Shown here: positions 50,779 through 58,450 of the stretch, piece by piece
How positions within the stretch are numbered: position 1 is the first letter of the stretch
How the letters are laid out: each line of letters starts with the position of its first letter
Assembly (NCBI RefSeq): GCF_025165815.1
Contig: NZ_JAFFZE010000015.1
Location: 372,001-436,000 of the forward strand
From: Actinophytocola gossypii
GTDB lineage: Bacteria; Actinomycetota; Actinomycetes; Mycobacteriales; Pseudonocardiaceae
Reading direction: 5' to 3'
Length of the DNA: 64,000 nucleotides
Program-made: the position numbers and the translations under genes
The notes under the pieces: generated by a model
The model's input: only the letters and a program-made list of their open reading frames with translations
Databases searched by the model: none
What the model was told of the DNA's origin: nothing

Positions 50779-51984
50779 ATGTCCGTAATATCTCTGCCGC
50801 ACAGGAAAAACCTCGATATCGACGGTTCGCCGGCGATCCCGTTCTTCACCCAGGCGGCGACGTTCGCCCAGCTGTGGCCGCTGGTCGAGTCCGGCGTGCA
50901 CCGGGTGGCCGACAACGGGAAGTTCTCGCACGGCGCGCAGGTCGCCGCGCTCGAACGGCTGCTGTCCGACTACACCGGCGCCGCGCACGTCGTCGGCGTG
51001 AACAGCGGCACCGACGCGCTGATCCTGCTGCTCCGCGCCTGCGGCCTCGGCCAGGGCGACGGTGTGGTGGTGCCCGCGTTCACGTTCGTGGCCACCGCGA
51101 CCTCGGTGGTGCACGCCGGCGGCCGGCCCGAGTTCGCCGACATCGACCCGGACACCTACCAGCTGTGCCCCGAGTCGGCGGAACGCGCGATCACGCGCGA
51201 CACCAGGGCGGTCATGCCGGTGCACCTGTTCGACCGGATGGCCCCGATGGCGTCCTTCGCGGCGCTCGCCGACAGCCACGGGCTCACCCTGGTCGAGGAC
51301 AGCGCGGAGGCCATCGGCATGTGGCAGGACGGTCGGCACGCCGGCCTGCACGGCACCGGCGGGGTGCTCTCGTTCTTCCCCAGCAAGACCCTCGGCGCGA
51401 TCGGCGACGCGGGCGCGGTGCTCACCGACGACCCGGACGTCGCCGCCAGGGTCGCCGCGCTGCGCCACCACGGCCGCCCCGGCCCGACCATGGACGACTT
51501 CCCGATGATCCGCACCGGCAGCGCGTTGGCCGGGATCAACAGCAAGATGGACGACATCCAGGCCGCGATCCTGGCCGCCAAGCTGACCGTGCTGGAGCCC
51601 GACATCACCAGACGCGCCGTGCTCGCCGACGCCTACACCGAGCGCCTGTTCGGGGTGCCGGGCATCCGCCGGCTCCCCGGCCCGGCCGGCACCGGACCGG
51701 GTGACCGGAACGTCTGCTACGTCTACGTGATCGAGGTCGACGACCGCGACCGGCTCGCCGCCGCGCTCACCGCCGCCGGCATCGGTACCGAGGTCTACTA
51801 CCCGGTCCCGCTGCACCTGCAGCCCTGCTTCGCCGGCCTCGGCCACCGCCCCGGCGACTTCCCGCACGCCGAGGCGGCCTGCCGGCACACGATCGCGCTG
51901 CCGCTCTACCCCGACCTCGACCCAGCCCGCGTCGACCGGGTGTGCGCCGAGATCACCCGCTTCTACACGGGCGCCGCGTCGTGA
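50779..51984 (+). CDS. DegT/DnrJ/EryC1 PLP-dependent aminotransferase (first copy)
   Basis: The protein has 401 residues from the ATG at 50779. Sugar aminotransferase signatures are ADNGKFSHGAQVAALERLLS, VVGVNSGTDALILLLRACGL, VVVPAFTFVATATSVVHAGG, LTLVEDSAEAIGM and the PLP-binding Lys203 in SFFPSKTLGAIGDAGAVLTD. It then has HHGRPGPTMDDF and INSKMDDIQAAIL. The family aminates keto-sugars, usually nucleotide-bound, or keto-cyclitols. With the 6-dehydrogenase and Gfo/Idh enzymes it could make a 3-amino uronate (WbpE-like). Its stop overlaps the second aminotransferase. Confidence 0.92.
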   Translation: MSVISLPHRKNLDIDGSPAIPFFTQAATFAQLWPLVESGVHRVADNGKFSHGAQVAALERLLSDYTGAAHVVGVNSGTDALILLLRACGLGQGDGVVVPAFTFVATATSVVHAGGRPEFADIDPDTYQLCPESAERAITRDTRAVMPVHLFDRMAPMASFAALADSHGLTLVEDSAEAIGMWQDGRHAGLHGTGGVLSFFPSKTLGAIGDAGAVLTDDPDVAARVAALRHHGRPGPTMDDFPMIRTGSALAGINSKMDDIQAAILAAKLTVLEPDITRRAVLADAYTERLFGVPGIRRLPGPAGTGPGDRNVCYVYVIEVDDRDRLAAALTAAGIGTEVYYPVPLHLQPCFAGLGHRPGDFPHAEAACRHTIALPLYPDLDPARVDRVCAEITRFYTGAAS

Positions 51985-53120
51985 CGGCGACGCTGCCGTT
52001 CTTCCCGCCCGACCTGTTCGAACACGACCGCGCGGCCCTGCTGGACATCGTGCACACCCTCGGCACCGGCACCGAACAGCGGTTCATCCTCGGCCAGCAC
52101 ACCGCCCGGTTCGAGAACGCCCTCCGCGACACCGTGGACGGCGCCGAGGTGGTCGCCTGCGGCAGCGGCACGTCCGCGCTGACCCTGGTCCTCGCCGCGC
52201 TCGGCGTCGGACCGGGCGACGAGGTCGTGGTCCCCGCGTTCGGCTGCGCGCCGATCGCCGCGACCGTCGTCAACGCCGGCGCCACCCCGGTGTTCGCCGA
52301 CGTCCACCCGGACACGATGACGCTCGACCCCGCGCTCGCCGAGGCCGCGATCACCCCGCGCACGAAGGCCGTCCTGCCGGCACACCAGTTCTCGATCATG
52401 GCCGACATGCCCGCGTTCGAGGCGCTCGCCGCCCGGCACGGGCTGCGCCTGGTCGAGGACTCGGCGGTCGCCCAGGGCGCGGTCCTCGCCGGCCGGCCAG
52501 CCGGGACCTGGGGCGACGCCGGCGTGTTCTCCTTCGTCCAGGTGAAGTCGTTCGGCATGCCGGGCGAGGGCGGCGCCGTCGTCACCCGCGACGCCGACCT
52601 CGCCACCACCGTGCGGATGCTGCGCAACCACGGCCAGGACGGCCACCGCCGGTTCGTGCACCACCTGGTCGGCCACAACAGCCGGTTCGACGAGCTACAG
52701 GCCGCGTTCCAGCTGCACCGCCTGCCCGGTCTCGCCGCACGTCTCGAACGCCGCGCCCAGATCGCCGCCTACTACGACGCCCGGTTCACGCCCCTGGCCG
52801 ACCGGGGCGTCCGCCCACCGCCCCCGCTCGCCGACGGCCGCTGCCACTACGTCTACTGCCTGCGTGCCGAACGCCGTGACGCGCTCGCCGAGTACCTGGC
52901 CGCGCGGGGCGTCGGCACCCACGTGTACTACCCGGCGCCGCTGCCGGCCCAGCCCGCGTTCGCCCGGTACGCGCCGCCGTACGCCGCCTGGCCGAACGCG
53001 GTCGCCGCCAGCGCCACCATCCTCGCCCTGCCCGTCTACCCGCACCTGAGCGACGCCCAGGTGGAGCACATCGCCGACGCCGTGTGCGCGTTCGCCGACC
53101 GGAAGGACCCCCATCCGTGA
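51981..53120 (+). CDS. DegT/DnrJ/EryC1 PLP-dependent aminotransferase (second copy)
   Basis: The protein has 379 residues from a GTG overlapping the previous stop. VVACGSGTSALTLVLAALGV, VVVPAFGCAPIAATVVNAGA, LRLVEDSAVAQGAVLAGRPA and the PLP Lys189 in FSFVQVKSFGMPGEGGAVVT define the fold. Key loops differ from the first copy (QVKSFGMPGEGG against PSKTLGAIGDAG), so the two probably act on different keto groups and are not a recent duplication. A single molecule with two introduced amino groups, or a heteromeric enzyme, are both possible. Confidence 0.9.
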   Translation: MTATLPFFPPDLFEHDRAALLDIVHTLGTGTEQRFILGQHTARFENALRDTVDGAEVVACGSGTSALTLVLAALGVGPGDEVVVPAFGCAPIAATVVNAGATPVFADVHPDTMTLDPALAEAAITPRTKAVLPAHQFSIMADMPAFEALAARHGLRLVEDSAVAQGAVLAGRPAGTWGDAGVFSFVQVKSFGMPGEGGAVVTRDADLATTVRMLRNHGQDGHRRFVHHLVGHNSRFDELQAAFQLHRLPGLAARLERRAQIAAYYDARFTPLADRGVRPPPPLADGRCHYVYCLRAERRDALAEYLAARGVGTHVYYPAPLPAQPAFARYAPPYAAWPNAVAASATILALPVYPHLSDAQVEHIADAVCAFADRKDPHP

Positions 53121-53785
53121 GCACCATGACCGGCGGGCCCGACACCGTCACCGACGAGGACGTCGCCGTGGAGTGGGTGCGGCGGGCCAGCCGCCCCGGC
53201 CTGCGCCCGGTGATGCGCGCCTCCCAGCCGGACTCCCTCGACGCCGGCGTGACCGAGCTGACCCGCACCGTGGTCGGTACCCAGCTCGGCCTCGTCGCCG
53301 ACCGGCTCGGTCACCGCCCCCGGCGCACCCTGGAGATCGGGTGCGGCATCGGCCGGCTCACCCCGACCCTCGCCCAGCACAGCGACCGGGTGCACGCGAT
53401 CGACATGACCCCGGCGATGCTCGACCGGGCCAGGACGGCCTGCCGCCACCTGTCCACCGTGGACTTCGCACAGGCCAGGCTGGACCGGTTGCCGCCGCCG
53501 GGGGAGCGGTTCGACGCCGCGGTGTGCGTGTGGGTGCTCATGCACGTGCTCGACGAGGACCAGCTCGCCGAGAGCTGCCGGCGCGTCGCCGCGTCCACCC
53601 GGTACCTCACGCTGGTCGAGTACGACCACGCGCACATCCCGGTCAGCCGCTGGTCCCGGCTCCGCCCGCTCGAGCACTACCTCCGGCTGCTGCCCGGCGC
53701 CGAGGTCGTCGACGAGCGGACGGTGGAGTACGGCGGCGACCACTCGTTCGCCGCGCTGATCGCGTTCCCGGAGGCCACGCGATGA
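53117..53785 (+). CDS. SAM-dependent methyltransferase (first copy)
   Basis: The protein has 222 residues from a GTG at 53117, overlapping the previous stop. Motif I is TLEIGCGIGRLTP (71-83), with acidic post-I VHAIDMTPAML and motif IV region DAAVCVWVLMHVLDEDQ. It is a class I methyltransferase, cytosolic. The acceptor (N, O or C) cannot be inferred from sequence. It lies between the aminotransferases and the membrane UbiA enzyme, which favours N- or O-methylation of the amino sugar or cyclitol. Confidence 0.88.
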   Translation: MSTMTGGPDTVTDEDVAVEWVRRASRPGLRPVMRASQPDSLDAGVTELTRTVVGTQLGLVADRLGHRPRRTLEIGCGIGRLTPTLAQHSDRVHAIDMTPAMLDRARTACRHLSTVDFAQARLDRLPPPGERFDAAVCVWVLMHVLDEDQLAESCRRVAASTRYLTLVEYDHAHIPVSRWSRLRPLEHYLRLLPGAEVVDERTVEYGGDHSFAALIAFPEATR

Positions 53786-54738
53786 CCGACCTCGCGGCTC
53801 CCGCCACCCGGACGTCCGCCGAGCCGAAGCTGGTCAGCTACGCCCGGCTGGCCAAACTGGACGTGTACGACTACTACCTGAGCCTGCTCGTCGTGCTGTC
53901 CGCGGTCCTGCTGCCGCTGGCCGACTTCGACCCGGCGGTGCTCGTGACGCTCGCGGTGTTCGGCGTCGGCTCGGTGTTCATGACCGCCTCGATGGTCGCC
54001 TTCGACGACCTCACCGGCTACCGCGACGGCAGCGACACCGCGAACTACACCGCCAACCCGACCCTGCGCCGCGCCAGGCGCAAACCCCTGGTGGCCGGCA
54101 ACCTGACCGAGCGCGAGGTCGTGCGGTTCGGCTGGGTCACGGGCGTGATCGGCGCCGCGATCCTCGCCGCGGCGGTGCTCACCGCGCCCTTCGCTCCACA
54201 GTGGGCAATCTGGGTGACGGTGGCGATGTTCGTGCTCGCCATCCAGTACTCCTACGGCCTCAAGATCAGCTACCACGGGTTCCAGGAGGCCTTCATCGCC
54301 GGCCTCGGCTGGGCGATGGTGCTCGCGCCGTACGGGCTGGTCACCGGTCGGTTCGACGGCTTCGTGCTGGTACAGGCCCTGCTGTTCGGGCTGGGCCCGC
54401 TGCTGTTCGGCGTCTACTCCAACACCAACGACATCGAGGGCGACCGCGCCGTCGGCCGGCCGACGGTGGCCGCGCTGACCACACCACGCGGCAACCGGCG
54501 GTTCGTGGTGGCGCTGTCGGTGGGGGAGTTCCTGCTCGGCGCCGTCGCGTCGCTGACCGGGATCGCGCCGTGGTGGTTCGTGCTGCTGATGCTCCCGGTC
54601 ACGGTCCTGCGCGTCCGCCAGCTCGGCATCGGGTTCGGCCCGCGCGGCGACATCCTGCTCGCCCGCTCGATCGGCTTCACCGCCCACCGCCTCGGCGCCG
54701 TACTCCTGATCGCCGCCAACCTCGTCCACACCTCGTGA
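53782..54738 (+). CDS. UbiA-family membrane prenyltransferase
   Basis: The protein has 318 residues from an ATG overlapping the previous stop. Eight or nine membrane helices are predicted. The two Asp-rich motifs of the UbiA superfamily are present: DDLTGYRDG (75-83) and NDIEGDRAVGRPT (216-228). These bind the Mg-diphosphate of a prenyl donor. Established members prenylate aromatic acids, chlorophyllide or haem, or transfer to phosphoribosyl diphosphate (DprE pathway). The acceptor here is unknown. In an operon with a FAD oxidase and acid-activating enzymes, an aromatic or cyclic acid acceptor is plausible. Confidence 0.88.
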   Translation: MTDLAAPATRTSAEPKLVSYARLAKLDVYDYYLSLLVVLSAVLLPLADFDPAVLVTLAVFGVGSVFMTASMVAFDDLTGYRDGSDTANYTANPTLRRARRKPLVAGNLTEREVVRFGWVTGVIGAAILAAAVLTAPFAPQWAIWVTVAMFVLAIQYSYGLKISYHGFQEAFIAGLGWAMVLAPYGLVTGRFDGFVLVQALLFGLGPLLFGVYSNTNDIEGDRAVGRPTVAALTTPRGNRRFVVALSVGEFLLGAVASLTGIAPWWFVLLMLPVTVLRVRQLGIGFGPRGDILLARSIGFTAHRLGAVLLIAANLVHTS

Positions 54739-56081
54739 GTACGGACCTGGACGTCGCGGTCGTCGGCGCCGGGATCGCCGGGCTCACCGCCGCGCACGAA
54801 CTCACCAGGGCGGGCCTGGCGGTGCGGGTGTTCGAGGCCCGCGACCGGGTCGGCGGCCGGATGGCCAGCCACCGGCGCGCCGGCTACACCATGGACGAGG
54901 GCGCCGAGCAGCTCCCGGCGTACGGCTACCGTGCCACCTGGGAGCTGGTGCGGCGCACCGGACTCACCGACGACGAGGTGCCCCGCATCGGCGCCCCGCT
55001 CGCCATGTGGCGGGACGGCGCCGCCCACCCTGGCGTGTCCGACCCGCGCGCCCTGCTGACCGGAGCCGGCCTCTCCCCGGCGGCCCGGCTCGACCTGGCC
55101 CGATTCCTGGCCTCGGCCGCCCGGCACCGGCACCGGTTCGACCCGGACCGCCCAGAGCGGACACCGCTGGGCACCGCGACCGTCGCCGAGCTGGCCCGCC
55201 GCTACCACCCGGACCTGCACGACTACCTGTTCCAGCCGGTCGTCGGCAGCTTCTTCGGCTGGCACCCCGAACGTTCCGCCGCGGCGCCGTTCGTGAGCCT
55301 GCTCCTCGCCGTCGGCCCGCCGTCGACCTGGCGCACCTACCGGGACGGCATGGACACCCTCGCCCGCCGCCTCGCCGACGACCTGGACGTCGCCACCGCC
55401 ACCGTTGTGTCCGAAGTGGACACCGCGGGCGACATCGCCGTGCTGACCACCGACCGCGGTCCGGTCACCGCCCGGGTCGCGCTGCTGTGCGTGCCGGCAC
55501 CGGTCGCCGCCCGGCTGCACCGCGACCCCGCCGAGCCGGTGCGCGAGTTCCTCGACGCGTGCACGTTCACCCCCACGCTCAAGGTGTCCTGCCTGCTGAA
55601 CCGCCCGCTGGCGCCACCGTCCCCGCGTCCGCTCTACACGCTGCTCACCCCACGCACCGAGGAACCCGTGCTGGCCGGGATCATCGTCGACCACGTCAAG
55701 CACCCCTGGCGCGCCCCCGCCGGCCGGGGCCTGCTGACCCTGATGACCACGCCCACGGCGATCCCCGCGCTGCTCGACGTGCCCGACCACGAGGCCGCCG
55801 CCACCCTGCTCACCCCGGCCGCCCGGCACGTGCCAGGACTGGACACCGCCGTCACCGCCACCGTCGTGCACCGGTTCCGGCATGGCCTGCCCGAGGCCAC
55901 CCCGGCCGCGCTCCGGCTGCGCGCCGGGTTCGCCGCCCGGCCGCCGGGACCCGTCGACTACGCCGGGGACTGGGAGTACCTGCGGCCGAGCAGCGAGGGC
56001 GCGGTCCGTTCGGCCGCCCGCGCCGCGTCCCGCGCGCTCGCGCACCTGCGCGCCACGACCCGAACCAGGGAGCCGGTGTGA
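54735..56081 (+). CDS. FAD-dependent amine-oxidase/protoporphyrinogen-oxidase-like enzyme
   Basis: The protein has 448 residues from a GTG overlapping the UbiA stop. The N-terminal dinucleotide-binding fold VAVVGAGIAGLTAAHELTRA (7-26), then FEARDRVGGRMASHR and YTMDEGAEQLPA, match the amine oxidase/HemG/phytoene desaturase group. The end (VDYAGDWEYLRPSSEGAVRS) is the second FAD-binding segment. It dehydrogenates C-C or C-N bonds. It sits right after the UbiA gene, so it may act on the prenylated product or the prenyl chain itself. No membrane anchor is seen. Confidence 0.85.
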   Translation: MSTDLDVAVVGAGIAGLTAAHELTRAGLAVRVFEARDRVGGRMASHRRAGYTMDEGAEQLPAYGYRATWELVRRTGLTDDEVPRIGAPLAMWRDGAAHPGVSDPRALLTGAGLSPAARLDLARFLASAARHRHRFDPDRPERTPLGTATVAELARRYHPDLHDYLFQPVVGSFFGWHPERSAAAPFVSLLLAVGPPSTWRTYRDGMDTLARRLADDLDVATATVVSEVDTAGDIAVLTTDRGPVTARVALLCVPAPVAARLHRDPAEPVREFLDACTFTPTLKVSCLLNRPLAPPSPRPLYTLLTPRTEEPVLAGIIVDHVKHPWRAPAGRGLLTLMTTPTAIPALLDVPDHEAAATLLTPAARHVPGLDTAVTATVVHRFRHGLPEATPAALRLRAGFAARPPGPVDYAGDWEYLRPSSEGAVRSAARAASRALAHLRATTRTREPV

Positions 56082-57649
56082 GACTCCACGACATGGGCGT
56101 GCTGTTCGACGAGTGCGCCGACCGCGACCAGGCGACGACGATCCACCTGGACCGGCCGTTCGACATCGCCCCCGAGTCCGGCGTGGACCACGACCTGCCC
56201 GGCCTGGCCCGGCTGGTGTGGACCACCGCCGGCTGGCTGGCCGCGGCCGGCGTCCGGCGCGGCGACCGGGTGGCCATCGTCAAGGACAACCACTGGGACT
56301 ACGACCTGCTCGCCTGCGCCGCCGTGCGGATCGGCGCGGTGCCCGCGAAGCTGTCCGGCCACCTACCGCCGGAGTCGCTCGCCGTGCTGCTGCGCCGGGT
56401 CGGCCCGGCGGTGCTCGTCACCACCGCGGGCGTGCTGACCGCCGGCCGGGACGCCGGCGTCGACCTGACCACGCTCGCCCGCACCACGGTCGACCTGAAC
56501 GGCACCGACCCCAGCGCACTGAGCGTCCCCGACCTCCTCGGCCACGGCACCCCGCCCCCGGTCCGACCCCGCGACGACGACCCCCTGGTGGTCATGCACA
56601 CCTCGGGCACCACCGGCCTGCCCAAGCTCGTGGTGCACTCCACGGCCACCATCATCGGCGCGCTCGCCCAGCTGGAGGCACGCCGGATCCCGGTCATCGG
56701 CGTGCGCGGCACCGACACCCTGGCCAACGCCAGCGCCTACTCCCACGGCCGCACGTTCTGCTGGACCGCGAGCGCCCTGGCCCTGGCCCCCAGCCGGATC
56801 GTCGTCCTGACCCGGGACGACCCCGACCTCGCCGACCCCGTGCTGCGCAACCACCCGCCGACCGTCGTCGAGGCGCTGCCCGCGACCTACGTGCGGCTCC
56901 GCCCGCTGACCACCCGCCTGGACAACGCGTTCCGCGCGGTCCGGCTGTTCATGAGCACCTACGACGCCATCCACCCGCCGGTCGTCCGCGCCTACCTCGA
57001 CGCATCCGCCCGCCGGCGTCCACTGTGGATGCAGGGCTGGGGCCAGAGCGAGACCGGGCCGATCACGTTCCGGTTCCTCGACAGGCGCGTCACCGCCCCA
57101 CGCGACCTCGGCCGACCGATCCCGCTACGCACCCGGCTGCGTGTGGTCGACCCCGCCACCCTGACCCCGGTCGGTCGTGGCGAACCGGGTCTGGTCCAGG
57201 TCCGCACCCCCGCTCGCTGCCTCGGCTACCTCGGCGAGGACGAGCGCTTCGCCGCCAAGTCCGACGGCGGCTGGTGGAACACCGGCGACCTTGCCGTGCG
57301 CGGCCGGACCGGGCGGGTGCGGCTGCTCGACCGCGAGGTCGACCTGGCCCCCGGCATGAGCTGCCTCGCCGCCGAGGACACCATCGAGGACCGGCTCGAC
57401 GCGGTCGTCGAGTGCGTGCTGCTCGGCGTGTCCGGGCGCCCGCCGGTGCCGGTGGTCGTCACCGCCGACGGCACCCTCGACCAGCGCGCCTGGACCAGGG
57501 CCGTCGCGGACCTCCCCCCGCTGGCCGACCCGGTGGTGCGCACCTGGGACCAACTGCCGCGCACCGGAACCGGCAAGGTCCGCCGCCACGACCTGCTCAC
57601 CGCGCTCGCCGCCGACGCCACCCCCGCCGGCTCCGGCCGCTGGACCTGA
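56078..57649 (+). CDS. Adenylate-forming acyl-CoA synthetase-like enzyme (first copy)
   Basis: The protein has 523 residues from a GTG overlapping the previous stop. Core motifs are VVMHTSGTTGLPKLVVHS (P-loop from Met173), MQGWGQSETGP, WWNTGDLAVRGR and the C-terminal catalytic Lys500 in RTGTGKVRRHDLL. It activates a carboxylic acid with ATP and transfers it to CoA or an amine. No carrier protein is present, so free CoA or an amine acceptor is likely. The acid cannot be predicted. It is immediately upstream of the second methyltransferase. Confidence 0.9.
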   Translation: MRLHDMGVLFDECADRDQATTIHLDRPFDIAPESGVDHDLPGLARLVWTTAGWLAAAGVRRGDRVAIVKDNHWDYDLLACAAVRIGAVPAKLSGHLPPESLAVLLRRVGPAVLVTTAGVLTAGRDAGVDLTTLARTTVDLNGTDPSALSVPDLLGHGTPPPVRPRDDDPLVVMHTSGTTGLPKLVVHSTATIIGALAQLEARRIPVIGVRGTDTLANASAYSHGRTFCWTASALALAPSRIVVLTRDDPDLADPVLRNHPPTVVEALPATYVRLRPLTTRLDNAFRAVRLFMSTYDAIHPPVVRAYLDASARRRPLWMQGWGQSETGPITFRFLDRRVTAPRDLGRPIPLRTRLRVVDPATLTPVGRGEPGLVQVRTPARCLGYLGEDERFAAKSDGGWWNTGDLAVRGRTGRVRLLDREVDLAPGMSCLAAEDTIEDRLDAVVECVLLGVSGRPPVPVVVTADGTLDQRAWTRAVADLPPLADPVVRTWDQLPRTGTGKVRRHDLLTALAADATPAGSGRWT

Positions 57650-57661
57650 CCGGGAGAACCG

Positions 57662-58450
57662 TTGACCTCGCTCGCCGGGCACCGCTACGTCTTCGACAAC
57701 GACAGCACGCACAGCGACGAGCAGCACCGCTGCCTCGCCGCCGCCTACGACCCGCCCACCACCGCCGCGCTCGCCGCCACCGGCGTCGGCCCCGGCTGGC
57801 GCTGCCTGGAGGTCGGCGCGGGCGGCGGCAGCGTCGCGCACTGGCTCGCCGACCGGGTCGCGCCGACCGGCGCCGTGCTGGCCACCGACCTCAACCCCCG
57901 GCACGTCCGCGCCGCCCCCGGCCTGACCGTCGCCCGCCACGACGTCACGCGCGACCCCCTGCCCGAGGCCGAGTTCGACCTGATCCACGCCCGGCTCGTG
58001 CTCCTGCACCTGCCCGACCGCCTCGCCGTCCTGGACCGGCTCGTCCGCGCGCTGAAACCGGGCGGTTGGCTGCAACTCGACGAGTTCGACATCTCCTACG
58101 GCCCCGCCCTCGCCGGCCCGGACCTCCCGCTGTACGAACGTTTCCTGACCGCCAAGGCCGAGCTGATGGAAGCCGCCGGCGCACTCGGCACCTGGGGCCG
58201 GTCGGCCGGCGCCGCCATGACCGCGGCCGGGCTCGAGGCGGTCGAGGCAAGCCCGCACGTGTGGACCTGGGACCGGAACTCCCCGGGCCTGCACCTGCTG
58301 GTGCACCACACCCACCACCTGCGCGACAAGTTCCTCGCGTTCGGGTTCACCGACGACGACCTGACCCGCGTGCGCGCCGTCATGGCGGATCCGGCGTTCC
58401 GCGCCTGCTCCTGCGTCTTCTACACCGTGCGGGGCCGGCGTCCGGCATGA
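57662..58450 (+). CDS. SAM-dependent methyltransferase (second copy)
   Basis: The protein has 262 residues. The start is a TTG at 57662 after GGGAGA, 12 bases past the previous stop; it is the only junction in this operon without a GTGA or ATGA overlap. Motif I is CLEVGAGGGSVAHWLA, post-I VLATDLNPRH, motif IV FDLIHARLVLLHLPD. It resembles UbiE/methyltransferase-25 types acting on small molecules. Its late position next to the acid-activating genes suggests O-methylation, but the acceptor is unknown. Confidence 0.87.
   Translation: MTSLAGHRYVFDNDSTHSDEQHRCLAAAYDPPTTAALAATGVGPGWRCLEVGAGGGSVAHWLADRVAPTGAVLATDLNPRHVRAAPGLTVARHDVTRDPLPEAEFDLIHARLVLLHLPDRLAVLDRLVRALKPGGWLQLDEFDISYGPALAGPDLPLYERFLTAKAELMEAAGALGTWGRSAGAAMTAAGLEAVEASPHVWTWDRNSPGLHLLVHHTHHLRDKFLAFGFTDDDLTRVRAVMADPAFRACSCVFYTVRGRRPA

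Noticed and set aside
50779-53120. DegT enzymes considered as 3-amino-5-hydroxybenzoate (AHBA) synthases
   Set aside because: Neither has the AHBA-synthase loop around the PLP lysine, and no aminoshikimate-pathway genes are present.
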